Shown: piece by piece, positions 37,697 through 47,216 of the stretch | Position numbering within the stretch: position 1 is the stretch's first letter | How the letters are laid out: each line of letters opens with the position of its first letter | Assembly (NCBI RefSeq): GCF_000019165.1 | Contig: NC_010337.2 | Coordinates: 2,409,501-2,473,500, forward strand | From: Heliomicrobium modesticaldum Ice1 | GTDB lineage: Bacteria > Bacillota > Desulfitobacteriia > Heliobacteriales > Heliobacteriaceae | Length of the DNA: 64,000 nt | Direction: 5' to 3' | Program-made: the position numbers and the translations under genes | The notes under the pieces: generated by a model | Database searches by the model: none | Told to the model about the DNA's origin: nothing | What the model saw: the letters and a program-made list of their open reading frames with translations, nothing else

Positions 37697-39058
37697 CTAG
37701 GCAGTAGATAAGCCCCACTCCCAGACCCAACGATATAGATGTAAAGATACCCACCTCGTCGCTTCGCGCATCTCATCAATGAGATATCGAAGCGGCACAT
37801 CTCGATGACGAGAGGCAGGGAGGTGGTGAAAGAAAAACAATCGCTTAAGATTAAAAGCCAGCACTTGAAATCCGATCATCGCTTTGATCGCCACCGAATC
37901 GTGCACGAAGCAGTGGTCCAAGGCGTTGAACGTCTTAAGGTTGCGAAATCCAATATTCTCAATATCCCAACGAGCGGCGGCAATTTGTGCGATCGTCTGG
38001 GTATCCGCTTTTTCGGATGAGCATGTGGTTGCTATCCAGCGCTCCACCACATCAGTGACAAAGACTTCTTTGTTTGCTTCGATGACTGTCTTGTTGGTAT
38101 GACGAATGATTTTTACGATTCGCATGGGCACGCGAACTTGCGGCCATTGTGCCAATCCCTCTTCGTCCCAAGCTTGAACGTAAACGGTATTCCCTTTTCC
38201 ATCTCTTTCTTCCCAAGTGGAGTCCGGAAGCCGGTTCGCAAAGCAGGCATTTGCCTCTTTCATTATCCGTCGACGTTCTTCTTTCATGCGAACAACTACA
38301 TGAGCGCCTGCATCCAGAGCGGCATGAATGACGGGTGCTTTGGCAAACAGCGCGTCTAACGTGTATACATCCGTTATTTTTCCATAGGTCTCGGCCATAC
38401 GTCGGATCAATCGTTGGGCGACGGTGGTTTCTCCTTCATCCTTGTCCACCCCATCCTGAGGCTTTCGCATTTCCCAGTCATAAATCAGGTTCGCGTTGCC
38501 GCCAACCTGTTGAGCGACTACGACCGCATGATAATAGTCGGTGGTTTTGTCGCGGTGTTCGCGCGTAAGGCATTCGGGACAACGATAGGCCTTGGTGTGG
38601 AATAACTCCACGCCATCGATGGCAGTCACTCGCCAACCATTGATGCTTTCCTTCTGCGGGCCGCGTTGCTCCTTATATCGCTGGATCACACAGTTATGCT
38701 GCTTTCGTTGCTCTTTTAGATCCCATTTCATCAAGGCTTGTCGCACCGTATCATGTGATGGCAATCGAATGTTTTTGGGAACCAATTGACGGAATACCCC
38801 GGTTTTTTGCCAACGGTCCATCTGCTCCATACTTTCCATACAGAAAAAGGCGCCAAAAAAAGCGACGGTAAAAATGGCTGGGGCTTTGATACGGGGTTGT
38901 TTGCGACCATCCTTTGCTTGACGGACCATCTGCGAAAAGCCATATACCTTTGAGGCGTACTGCGTAAAATGTTGAATTAGTCGGCCCGCTTTTTTTCCAC
39001 CAGGTGTTCTACAAAAAATTTTCTGGACTTCTTCGAGTGGCTGTGCTACGCTTTGCAC
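37697..39058 (-). mobile_element. IS4-like DDE transposase gene
   Basis: A 453-residue transposase, apparently intact. The catalytic pattern is AIDGVELFHTK (first Asp) near residue 147, YTLDALFAKA (second Asp) near 238, and ARWDIENIGFRNLK near 369 (the RW-IE-K form of the YREK signature), which fits IS4-type or related DDE elements. A cysteine pair CPECL lies just after the first Asp. Base composition is visibly more A+T-rich than the neighbours. The ends of the element were not defined. It separates recO from glyQS, genes that are adjacent or nearly so in related Firmicutes. Confidence 0.85.
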
Positions 39059-39173
39059 TGAGGATTCCCCCTTTGTTCAGTGTTTTGCTTTGCAACCACT
39101 CACTTCGACAAAGGTAACGGGAATCCTTTAAAATTTTCTGGAAATTAATCTAATTACATCCATTTTCCCGTGG

Positions 39174-39199
39174 GAATTGTCGCGTTTTCATGACAATTC
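39174..39199. repeat. 8-bp perfect inverted repeat right of the transposase
   Basis: GAATTGTC at 39174-39181 and GACAATTC at 39192-39199 with a 10-nt spacer, about 115 nt upstream of the transposase start. It could be an operator or part of an insertion end. Apart from this, the 317 nt from 39059 to 39375 hold only the glyQ leader; no T-box consensus (AGGGTGG) is present. Confidence 0.5.
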
Positions 39200-39375
39200 T
39201 CCAACAGCGCCTCAGACAGGGGATTAGCAGACTTTTTTATTAAAGATGCGTGGGTTCTGTCTTTTTGTGTTAAAATTGTGCTTGATTACTCGGAATGGGG
39301 GCGGCAATGGCTCGACAGTTGTGACATGAAAGCGGCGATAAATAGACGTTACCATGATAAGGAGGACGCTTGACC

Positions 39376-40293
39376 GTGAATTTTCAAGAGATCATTCTGG
39401 CGCTCAACCAGTTTTGGGGGGAACAGGGATGCATCATTCAGCAGCCCTATGACGTGGAGAAAGGCGCTGGCACGATGAATCCGGCCACCTTCCTGCGCGC
39501 CTTGGGACCAGAGCCCTGGAATGTGGCTTATGTGGAACCCTCTCGCCGTCCCACCGATGGGCGCTACGGCGAAAACCCCAACCGGTTGCAGCACTACTAC
39601 CAGTATCAGGTCATCCTCAAACCCTCTCCTGACGATGTGCTGGAGATGTACCTGGACAGCCTGCGCCGTCTGGGCATCGACCCGCTCAAGCATGACATCC
39701 GTTTCGTCGAAGATAACTGGGAATCGCCCACCCTTGGCGCATGGGGTCTCGGTTGGGAGGTTTGGCTGGACGGCATGGAGGTGACCCAGTTCACCTACTT
39801 CCAGCAGTGTGGCGGTATCGACTGTCGTCCCGTTTGTGCTGAGATCACCTATGGCATTGAACGGATCGCCATGTTCATTCAACAGAAGGATTCCGTCTAC
39901 GACATTGAATGGGTCGAGGGCATCACCTACGGCGATGTCCATCACCAGGGAGAGGTCGATTACTCCCATTACAATTTTGAAGTGGCCGATACGGCGGCGC
40001 TGTTCACCTTCTTCGATATGTATGAAAAAGAGGCGCTGCGGGTGATCGAAAAAGGGCTGGTGCAGCCGGCCTACGACTATGTCCTAAAGTGTTCCCACAC
40101 CTTTAACCTCCTTGACGCCAGGGGCGCCATCTCAGTGACGGAACGGACCAGCTTCATCACCCGTGTTCGCCACCTGGCCCGAGTCTGCGCCCAGGCTTAT
40201 GTGAAACAGCGGGAACGTCTCCGTTATCCCTTGATCAAGGATCCGGCGCAGCGCCAGCGGCTCGGTCTCGATCGGGAGAACACAGGCGAGTAG
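39376..40293 (+). CDS. glyQ: Glycyl-tRNA synthetase alpha subunit
   Basis: A 305-residue catalytic subunit of the bacterial tetrameric glycyl-tRNA synthetase. It begins [19 protein letters not shown] and has [40 protein letters not shown] and [17 protein letters not shown]-like residues, all canonical. GTG 39376 follows GGAGG by 10 nt and matches the usual family start; TTG 39370 is 4 nt from the site and less likely. Followed by glyS. Confidence 0.95.
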   Translation: MNFQEIILALNQFWGEQGCIIQQPYDVEKGAGTMNPATFLRALGPEPWNVAYVEPSRRPTDGRYGENPNRLQHYYQYQVILKPSPDDVLEMYLDSLRRLGIDPLKHDIRFVEDNWESPTLGAWGLGWEVWLDGMEVTQFTYFQQCGGIDCRPVCAEITYGIERIAMFIQQKDSVYDIEWVEGITYGDVHHQGEVDYSHYNFEVADTAALFTFFDMYEKEALRVIEKGLVQPAYDYVLKCSHTFNLLDARGAISVTERTSFITRVRHLARVCAQAYVKQRERLRYPLIKDPAQRQRLGLDRENTGE

Positions 40294-40347
40294 ACGACTG
40301 CTGCGGAGGGATCTCTCGGATCCCATGGATATTGAGGAGGTTGACGC

Positions 40348-42423
40348 GTGAACAGTCGCGATTTGTTATTGGAAATCGGAACAGAAGAAATCCCGGCAAA
40401 ATTCATACCTTCCGCCCTGGCCCAATTGCGCCAGTTGGCCGAAAAGGGGCTGCAGGAAGCCCGCCTGGCCTACGGCGCCGTTGAAACCTACGGCACCCCG
40501 CGGCGCCTCACTCTCTATGTCAAGCAGGTGGCGGCGCAACAGGAAGACCTGCGGTTAGAAGTGAAAGGCCCGGCTGTCAAGGCCGGCTTTGACAAAGAGG
40601 GCAACCCAACAAAGGCTGCCCAGGGTTTTGCTCGTTCTCAGGGCGTCGACGTTTCGGCTCTGGTGACCCGTGATCTGGCCGGCGTGCCCTACCTCTATGC
40701 CCTCCGTACGGAAAGCGGGCGACCTGCTCGGGATGTGCTGCCGCAACTGCTGCAAGGCTGTATCAGCGGTCTTTCCTTCCCGAAACCAATGCGTTGGGCT
40801 TGGGGAGAGACGCGTTTCGCCCGGCCTATTCGCTGGATCGTCGCCCTCTATGGCGAAGAAGTCATCCCCGTCGAGGTCGAAGGGGTTCAAGCGGGCCGAA
40901 CGACTTACGGTCATCGCTTTCTCGGCGGCGGTCCAATCGAACTGACCCGACCGTCGGAATACCTGGAACGCCTGGAGAAAGCGTACGTCATCGCCGATCC
41001 GCACAAACGCAAGGCAATGATCTGGAAGCAGATCACCGAGCTCGCCGCCGCCGTAGGCGGTCAGGTCGCCGAGGACGAAGGGCTGCTCGATGAGATCAAC
41101 TACCTGGTCGAGTATCCCACGGCCCTTTGCGGCGAGGTGGATGCCGATTACATGCACCTGCCTGAAGCGGTGCTGATCACGCCGATGAAGGAACACCAGC
41201 GCTATTTCCCTGTGAAAAGTCCCTCCGGTGGTCTGTTGCCTACATTCATCACCGTCCGCAACGGCACAGCCGAGCATCTTTCGATCGTCCGAGCCGGCAA
41301 CGAAAAGGTGCTGCGGGCGCGGTTAGCCGACGCCGCTTTCTTCTATGCAGAAGACCAAAAGACACCTTTGGACGCCCAGAAGGAGAAACTGAAAAAGATC
41401 GTCTTTCAGGAAAGCCTGGGTACCGTCTATGAGCGGGTAGAACGAGAACAAGCGCTCACCGCGTTCCTGGCTGACTGCATGAACGTCCCGGCGGTGTTGC
41501 GGGAAGGCGCTCTGCGGGCTGCCGAACTGGCCAAGGCTGATCTGGTCACCCATATGGTCTATGAGTTTCCAGAACTGCAAGGGATTATGGGGGAACGGTA
41601 CGCTCTTTTGTCGGGAGAGGCGCCTGAAGTGGCCCAGGCAATCCGTGAGCACTACCAGCCCCGCTTCTCCGGCGATGCCGTCCCGAGCACCATGGAAGGG
41701 ACCCTGGTCGCTCTAGCCGATAAGATCGACGCCATCGTCGGCTGCTTCTCTATCGGCATTATTCCGACAGGCTCCCAGGATCCCTACGCGCTGCGCCGAC
41801 AGGCCCAGGGCGTCTGCCAAATCATCATGCGAGGCAACCTGCCATTGTCTTTGGCAGCGGTGATCGAGAAGTCCTACAACCTTTACGCTGCAGCGGGCCG
41901 ACCGACACGCAGTCTGGAAGAGACACAAAAGGACCTGCTCGAATTTTTCCGCCAGCGCTTGCGCTTCCTCCTCGGTGAAGAGGGAATACGCTACGACACC
42001 ATTGATGCTGTACTGGCTGAGGGCTTTGATCAACCGGCCGAGGTGCTAAAAAGGGCCAAAGCATTGTCTGACTTCCGCCAGGCCGAGGCCTTTTCGGCGC
42101 TGATCACCGCCTACACGCGAGCAGCGAACCTGGCCAAGAAGGGCGGCAGTGAACCCATCCGGCCCGACCTCTTCGAACAGGCGACAGAAGGGGAACTCTA
42201 CAAGGCCCTGCAGGCGGCAGAAGAGCAGGTCCGACAGGCTGACGGCGACTATAGCACTATCCTAGCGGCTGTAGCCGCTTTGCGTCCGGCTGTAGACGCC
42301 TTCTTTGACGCCGTCATGGTCATGGCCGACGAGCCGGTCATCCGCGAAAACCGCCTCGCCCTCCTCAACGGTGTTATCGGACTGACCCGGGGAGTGGCTG
42401 ATCTGAGTAAACTCGTTGATTAA
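40348..42423 (+). CDS. glyS: Glycyl-tRNA synthetase beta subunit
   Basis: A 691-residue subunit that recognises tRNA-Gly. Markers are LLLEIGTEEIPAKF at the start, TYGTPRRLTLYV, VEYPTALCGEVD and LITPMKEHQRYFPV, a central HD-like region (MVYEFPELQGIMGERYA) and a C-terminal anticodon-binding domain ending FFDAVMVMADEPVIRENRLALL. GTG 40348 follows GAGGAGG. The length is normal. A terminator follows, so ccpN probably has its own promoter. Confidence 0.96.
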   Translation: MNSRDLLLEIGTEEIPAKFIPSALAQLRQLAEKGLQEARLAYGAVETYGTPRRLTLYVKQVAAQQEDLRLEVKGPAVKAGFDKEGNPTKAAQGFARSQGVDVSALVTRDLAGVPYLYALRTESGRPARDVLPQLLQGCISGLSFPKPMRWAWGETRFARPIRWIVALYGEEVIPVEVEGVQAGRTTYGHRFLGGGPIELTRPSEYLERLEKAYVIADPHKRKAMIWKQITELAAAVGGQVAEDEGLLDEINYLVEYPTALCGEVDADYMHLPEAVLITPMKEHQRYFPVKSPSGGLLPTFITVRNGTAEHLSIVRAGNEKVLRARLADAAFFYAEDQKTPLDAQKEKLKKIVFQESLGTVYERVEREQALTAFLADCMNVPAVLREGALRAAELAKADLVTHMVYEFPELQGIMGERYALLSGEAPEVAQAIREHYQPRFSGDAVPSTMEGTLVALADKIDAIVGCFSIGIIPTGSQDPYALRRQAQGVCQIIMRGNLPLSLAAVIEKSYNLYAAAGRPTRSLEETQKDLLEFFRQRLRFLLGEEGIRYDTIDAVLAEGFDQPAEVLKRAKALSDFRQAEAFSALITAYTRAANLAKKGGSEPIRPDLFEQATEGELYKALQAAEEQVRQADGDYSTILAAVAALRPAVDAFFDAVMVMADEPVIRENRLALLNGVIGLTRGVADLSKLVD

Positions 42424-42462
42424 TCATCAAAAAATCACGACGCGCCAGCAGGCGCGTTACTG

Positions 42463-42495
42463 GGCTGCTGGCTAGGTCAGCGGCCTTTTCTTCTT
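42463..42495 (+). terminator. Terminator after glyS
   Basis: GGCTGCTG at 42463-42470 pairs with CAGCGGCC at 42478-42485 with one G-T pair, followed by TTTTCTTCTT. A second small hairpin, ACGCGCC-AGCA-GGCGCGT (42440-42457), lies just before it. Confidence 0.7.
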
Positions 42496-42656
42496 AAGGA
42501 TGTAATTTTTGATTAATGTACGTGCATAGAACAAAAAATCTTCCTCTTAAGCAGGAAAAAGGGTGGTCGATATAGTATAGATCATTTTGGGCATGAAACC
42601 ATATAGTATGACATAATTCTGAACAGTGGGTGAGGACAGCAAGGTGGTGATGATGT

Positions 42657-43298
42657 ATCGAACTCTCTGAACGCCAGGTCAAAATCGTACAGATCGTGAA
42701 GGAGAAAGGGCCGATCACAGGGGAGCAGATCGCCGATCTATTGGAATTGACCCGCGCGACCTTACGTCCCGATCTCGCAATCCTTACCATGTCGGGAATT
42801 CTGGAAGCCCGTCCCCGGGTAGGCTACTATTACAACGGCAGATCGGGAAACACGCTTGTGGCCCGCGCCATCAGCAAGCTCCGTGTCAAGGACATCAAAT
42901 CCCTGCCGGTGGTGGCTCGGGAAACGGTCAGCGTCTATGACGCTGTTGTCACCATGTTCACCGAGGATGTAGGGACCCTTTCTGTCGTCGATGGCGATGG
43001 CTACCTTTCCGGCGTCGTCTCCCGAAAAGACCTTCTCAAGATCGCCATCAGTGGCGGCGATGTTCACAAGATGCCTGTCGGGATGGTGATGACCCGCATG
43101 CCGAACATCATCACTGTGACACCCGATGACACGGTCTACCTCGCGGCCAAGCGGTTGATCACCCATCAAATCGACGCGTTACCTGTCGTTCGCACCTTTG
43201 TCCAGCCTAATGGGCAGGAACGGTTGGAAGTGGTGGGACGGCTGACCAAAACAAACATCACCCGCTTCTTTGTAGAACTTGCGAACGACGAATTGTAA
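42657..43298 (+). CDS. ccpN: CcpN-like repressor (wHTH plus CBS pair), anomalous start
   Basis: A 213-residue regulator with an N-terminal winged helix (IVKEKGPITGEQIADLLELTRATLRPDLA) and two CBS domains from about residue 85 (VYDAVVTMFTEDVGTLSVVD and MVMTRMPNIITVTPDDTVYLAAK). In Bacillus CcpN represses gluconeogenic genes and its CBS domains bind nucleotides. The conserved family start IELSERQVKIVQ is encoded, but a TGA lies two codons before it and no ATG/GTG/TTG precedes it in frame. Options are ATC 42657 after GGTGG, a one-base frameshift from ATG 42650/42653, or a truncated start at GTG 42696. Next to ppsR, as in Bacillus. Confidence 0.9.
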   Translation: MELSERQVKIVQIVKEKGPITGEQIADLLELTRATLRPDLAILTMSGILEARPRVGYYYNGRSGNTLVARAISKLRVKDIKSLPVVARETVSVYDAVVTMFTEDVGTLSVVDGDGYLSGVVSRKDLLKIAISGGDVHKMPVGMVMTRMPNIITVTPDDTVYLAAKRLITHQIDALPVVRTFVQPNGQERLEVVGRLTKTNITRFFVELANDEL

Positions 43299-43343
43299 AC
43301 CGGAGCAGATGATCGTTGCTTCGAAAGCGAGGAGGGGAAGCAT

Positions 43344-44174
43344 ATCGCTAGCGCGGATGGTGGAAAACCAGTCATCTACGTAGTCTCCGATTCCATCGGT
43401 GAAACCGCCGAATTTGTCGTTCGCGCCGCCGCCAGTCAGTTTGACGGCCAGGGGTTCGAGATCAAGCGAGTGCCCTATGTGCTGGAACGGAGCCACATCC
43501 AAGAAATCATCGAGGAGGCAGCGGGGCACCGCAGCATCATCGCCTATACACTGGTCATCGACGAACAACGCGAGACACTGTTGCGCCTTGCCCAGGAGCG
43601 CCAGATCCCGACGATCGATGTGCTTGGGCCGACGATCGAGCGGCTCCAGAAATTGACTAATCTGAAACCGGCCCAAAAACCGGGACTGTTGCACCAACTG
43701 GATGAGCACTATTTCCGCAAGGTCGAGGCGATTGAGTTTGCCGTCAAATATGATGATGGCAAGGATCCCCGCGGCATCCTGCACGCCGATGTGATCCTGA
43801 TCGGCGTGTCGCGAACATCGAAGACGCCTGTCTGTATGTATCTGGCCCATAAACGGATCAAGGCGGCCAACGTGCCTCTTGTTCCCGAGGTGGCGCCGCC
43901 GGAAGAACTCTTTCAACTGCCGCGACGCAAGGTGGTGGGCCTGACGATCTCGCCGCAACTGCTCAACGGTATCCGTACGAAACGGCTGCGCGCCCTCGGT
44001 CTGGCCGGCAATGCCGACTACGCCAGTCACCAGCGGATCCTACAGGAGCTGGACTACGCCGACAGCATCATGAAACGCGTCGGCTGTCCCATTATTGATG
44101 TGACCAACAAAGCGGTGGAGGAGACTGCCGCTCGCGTGTTGGAATATTATTACCGGGGGGAACGGAATGTCTAA
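43344..44174 (+). CDS. ppsR: PPDK regulatory kinase/pyrophosphorylase, probable ATC start
   Basis: A 276-residue bifunctional enzyme (DUF299) that inactivates PPDK by ADP-dependent phosphorylation and reactivates it by phosphorolysis. Motifs are VIYVVSDSIGETAEFVV at the N-terminus, the P-loop-like LIGVSRTSKTP near residue 152, and a C-terminal IDVTNKAVEETA. From the ccpN stop to the conserved VSDS there is no ATG, GTG or TTG in frame. ATC 43344 lies 6 nt after GGAGGGG, giving M-ASADGGKPVIYVVSDS. The first GTG is 43470, deep inside the fold. It overlaps ppdK, its substrate, by 8 nt, so the two are translationally coupled. Confidence 0.92.
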   Translation: MASADGGKPVIYVVSDSIGETAEFVVRAAASQFDGQGFEIKRVPYVLERSHIQEIIEEAAGHRSIIAYTLVIDEQRETLLRLAQERQIPTIDVLGPTIERLQKLTNLKPAQKPGLLHQLDEHYFRKVEAIEFAVKYDDGKDPRGILHADVILIGVSRTSKTPVCMYLAHKRIKAANVPLVPEVAPPEELFQLPRRKVVGLTISPQLLNGIRTKRLRALGLAGNADYASHQRILQELDYADSIMKRVGCPIIDVTNKAVEETAARVLEYYYRGERNV

Positions 44175-46851
44175 AAAATGGGTCTACCTTTTTGAAGAAG
44201 GTAAAGCGGAAATGAAATCCTTGTTGGGCGGCAAAGGTGCCAACCTGGCTGAGATGACCAACATCGGCCTGCCTGTTCCGCCGGGCCTCACCATCACCAC
44301 CGAGGCCTGCAACGCCTACTACGACGCGGGAAAAAACTTTCCCGAAGGGTTGATGGATCAGGTCAAGTCCGCCCTGGCTGAGGTAGAGGCCAAACTGGGC
44401 AAGAAGTTCGGCGACGCCGAAAACCCCTTGCTCGTTTCCGTTCGTTCGGGCGCTGTTTTTTCCATGCCCGGGATGATGGACACAATCCTGAACCTGGGTC
44501 TCAATGATGTGACTGTTAAGGGCCTGGCTCAGGCAACCCAGAATGACCGTTTCGCCCTTGACTGCTACCGCCGCTTTATCCAGATGTATTCCGACGTCGT
44601 CCTCGGCGCCTCCCACGCCGACTTTGAACATATCCTGGAAGAATATCGGGAACGCCAAGGCGTTCGTTTCGACAACGAACTGTCCGTAGAGAGCCTAAAC
44701 GCCCTGATCGCAGACTACAAGGCCATGGTGCGGCGTACCACAGGCCAGACCTTCCCGCAGGATCCCATGGCCCAATTGGAAGGGGCTGTCCGCGCTGTCT
44801 TCTCTTCTTGGAACAATGATCGCGCACGCGTCTACCGCCAGATCAACCGGATCCCTGACAACCTCGGCACAGCCGTCAATGTGCAGGCCATGGTTTTTGG
44901 CAACATGGGCAACGACTGCGGAACCGGCGTCGCCTTTACCCGTAACCCTTCGACAGGGGAAAAGGCACTCTACGGCGAGTACCTGATCAACGCCCAGGGC
45001 GAAGATGTCGTTGCCGGTATCCGGACGCCGCTACATATCTCTCGCATGCAGGAAGAACTGCCCGAATGCTTTGAACAGTTCGTCGAGATCTGCGGGATCC
45101 TGGAGCGGCACTACCGCAACATGCAGGACATCGAGTTCACCATCGAACGAGGCAAGCTCTGGATGCTGCAGACCCGCAACGGCAAGCGCACTGCCGCCGC
45201 CGCCGTTAAAATCGCCGTCGACATGGTCCAGGAAGGCCTGATCAGCAAGGAAGAAGCCATCCTCCGTGTCGAGCCGGAACACCTGGATCAACTGCTCCAC
45301 CGCCGCATCGACCCGACAGCCAAACTGACCGTCATTGCCACCGGCTTGCCGGCCTCTCCCGGCGCCGCCTCGGGCAAGGTCGTCTTTGACGCCGATGAGG
45401 CGGAAGCCCTTGGTAAGGCAGGGGAAAAGGTGATCCTGGTTCGGATGGAGACGACACCGGATGACATCCATGGCATCGTCCAGGCCCAGGGGATCCTGAC
45501 CAGCCGCGGCGGGATGACCTCCCACGCCGCCGTCGTAGCCCGCCAGATGGGCAAACCCTGTGTCTGCGGCTGCGAGGCCTTGCGCATCGACTACAACCGC
45601 GGCGACTTTGCCGTCGCTACAGCTTCCGGCGGAATCAAGACCTACCGCAAAGGCGACATCATCTCCATCGACGGCGCCACTGGGCGCGTCATCGAAGGGG
45701 TAGTGCCCATGCTTGAACCGGAACTGACAAAGGAGTTCCGCGTCCTCCTCGACTGGGCCGACGAGATCCGCACCCTCGGCGTCCGCGCCAACGCCGACAA
45801 GCCGGAGGAAGCGGAAATGGCCCGCAACTTTGGCGCCGCTGGCATCGGCCTCACCCGGACAGAGCACATGTTTATGGCTCAGGATAGGCTGCCCATCGTG
45901 CAGGAGATGATCCTTGCGCAGTCTCTCGAAGAGCGCGAAGCGGCGCTGGCGAAGCTGCTGCCGATGCAGCAAGGCGATTTCTACGGCATCCTCAAGGCCA
46001 TGGCAGGCTTCCCTGTCTGCATCCGCCTGCTCGACCCGCCCCTCCATGAGTTCCTGCCGAGCCTGGAAGACCTGCTTGTCGACACGACCCGCCTGCGCTG
46101 CGCCATCGAGACAACTGATGGCGACCGCAAAGAGGCCCTGCTCGATGAACTCAATGAAAAAGAACAACTGATGAAGAAAGTCCGAGCTCTCCACGAGTTC
46201 AACCCCATGCTCGGCCACCGCGGCTGTCGCTTAGGGATCACCTATCCCGAAATCTATGCCATGCAGGCGCGAGCCATCTTCCAAGCCGTGGTTCAACTGG
46301 TCGATGAAGGGTTTGACGTAGAGCCTGAGGTCGAGATACCGCTGGTGGCCGAGGTCAAAGAGCTGGCCTACTTGCGCAAGGTTGTCGAAGAGACAGCCGC
46401 TGCCGTCATGACAGAGACAGGGACCAAGTTCCACTATACCGTCGGTACCATGATCGAGGTGCCCCGGGCTGCTCTGACGGCCGACCAAATTGCAAAAGAA
46501 GCCCAGTTCTTCTCCTTCGGCACCAACGACCTGACCCAGACCACCTTCGGCTTTTCCCGCGATGACGCCGAATCGAAGTTCTTCGGCGTCTATTCGGAGC
46601 GGAAGCTCCTGTCCGACAATCCCTTTATCGTTCTTGACCGGGATGGTGTCGGCAGTCTGATGAAGATCGCCGTCGAAAGAGGGCGTGCCACCCGTCCCGA
46701 TTTGCTCGTCGGGATCTGCGGCGAACATGGCGGTGAGCCGTCATCTATTGAATTTTGCCACCTCATCGGTCTCAACTTCGTTTCTTGTTCTCCCTACCGG
46801 GTGCCCATCGCCCGGTTGGCGGCGGCCCAGGCGGCTATCCAGAACGGATAA
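44167..46851 (+). CDS. ppdK: Pyruvate, phosphate dikinase
   Basis: An 894-residue three-domain enzyme that interconverts pyruvate, ATP and phosphate with PEP, AMP and pyrophosphate. The ATP-grasp domain begins GKGANLAEMTNIGLPVPPG; the swivelling phosphohistidine domain has GGMTSHAAVVAR with catalytic His near residue 453; the C-terminal PEP/pyruvate barrel has FFSFGTNDLTQTTFGFSRDD and ends with CGEHGGEP. ATG 44167 overlaps ppsR and follows GGGGGGAA. Length normal. Placement behind ccpN and ppsR makes a compact PEP-synthesis control unit. Confidence 0.97.
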   Translation: MSKKWVYLFEEGKAEMKSLLGGKGANLAEMTNIGLPVPPGLTITTEACNAYYDAGKNFPEGLMDQVKSALAEVEAKLGKKFGDAENPLLVSVRSGAVFSMPGMMDTILNLGLNDVTVKGLAQATQNDRFALDCYRRFIQMYSDVVLGASHADFEHILEEYRERQGVRFDNELSVESLNALIADYKAMVRRTTGQTFPQDPMAQLEGAVRAVFSSWNNDRARVYRQINRIPDNLGTAVNVQAMVFGNMGNDCGTGVAFTRNPSTGEKALYGEYLINAQGEDVVAGIRTPLHISRMQEELPECFEQFVEICGILERHYRNMQDIEFTIERGKLWMLQTRNGKRTAAAAVKIAVDMVQEGLISKEEAILRVEPEHLDQLLHRRIDPTAKLTVIATGLPASPGAASGKVVFDADEAEALGKAGEKVILVRMETTPDDIHGIVQAQGILTSRGGMTSHAAVVARQMGKPCVCGCEALRIDYNRGDFAVATASGGIKTYRKGDIISIDGATGRVIEGVVPMLEPELTKEFRVLLDWADEIRTLGVRANADKPEEAEMARNFGAAGIGLTRTEHMFMAQDRLPIVQEMILAQSLEEREAALAKLLPMQQGDFYGILKAMAGFPVCIRLLDPPLHEFLPSLEDLLVDTTRLRCAIETTDGDRKEALLDELNEKEQLMKKVRALHEFNPMLGHRGCRLGITYPEIYAMQARAIFQAVVQLVDEGFDVEPEVEIPLVAEVKELAYLRKVVEETAAAVMTETGTKFHYTVGTMIEVPRAALTADQIAKEAQFFSFGTNDLTQTTFGFSRDDAESKFFGVYSERKLLSDNPFIVLDRDGVGSLMKIAVERGRATRPDLLVGICGEHGGEPSSIEFCHLIGLNFVSCSPYRVPIARLAAAQAAIQNG

Positions 46852-46886
46852 CAATAGTTGGACCGCTCTTCGGGCATACTAGGAAC

Positions 46887-47024
46887 ATGATCGAAGTATA
46901 TGAAGACGACCTTTTTCAAGCCGAAATGCCCGGCGAACGGATTCCCACAGCCACCGAGAGAGAACTTCGAAAAAACCAACTAAAGAAAAGACATAATCCG
47001 CCGTCCCTCCTGCATAAACTATAA
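46887..47024 (+). CDS. Possible 45-residue protein after ppdK
   Basis: A short open frame starting MIEVYEDDLFQAEMPGERIP and ending in a Lys/Arg-rich tail. AGGA lies only 2 nt before the ATG, so translation would be weak. It is not recognised, and its charge pattern is the only argument for it. It lies on the ppdK transcript before the hairpin at 47074. The rest of the 46852-47216 gap holds the terminator and a TTGACA box. Confidence 0.25.
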   Translation: MIEVYEDDLFQAEMPGERIPTATERELRKNQLKKRHNPPSLLHKL

Positions 47025-47073
47025 TGGATGATCTTCCCAACGCAGGTGCGGCAGCGGAGCCACTGCGTTCTTT

Positions 47074-47099
47074 CCTTGGCAATTGCCAAGGATTTTTTT
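47074..47099 (+). terminator. Terminator of the ppdK unit
   Basis: CCTTGGC at 47074-47080 and GCCAAGG at 47085-47091 around AATT form a perfect palindrome, followed by ATTTTTTT. Confidence 0.85.
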
Positions 47100-47216
47100 A
47101 TCTTGACACAAAAGAGGCGGAAGATACATGATTAAGACCCTTTAAGCAGGAATCTTTCCATCGTATAACGAAGTGATAAGTCAGTTTGCACGATACTCTC
47201 CAAAGGAGGCAAATCC

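Noticed and set aside
39205-39375. T-box leader upstream of glyQS
   Set aside because: No AGGGTGG-type T-box sequence and no antiterminator or terminator pair was found, although T-boxes are common before glyQS in Firmicutes.
43279-43400. CcpN-PpsR as a single fusion protein
   Set aside because: The frames match, but a TAA ends ccpN and a strong ribosome site precedes ATC 43344, so separate translation is more likely.
45031-46218. 395-residue open frame antisense to ppdK
   Set aside because: Shadow of ppdK; no domain motif and no ribosome site.
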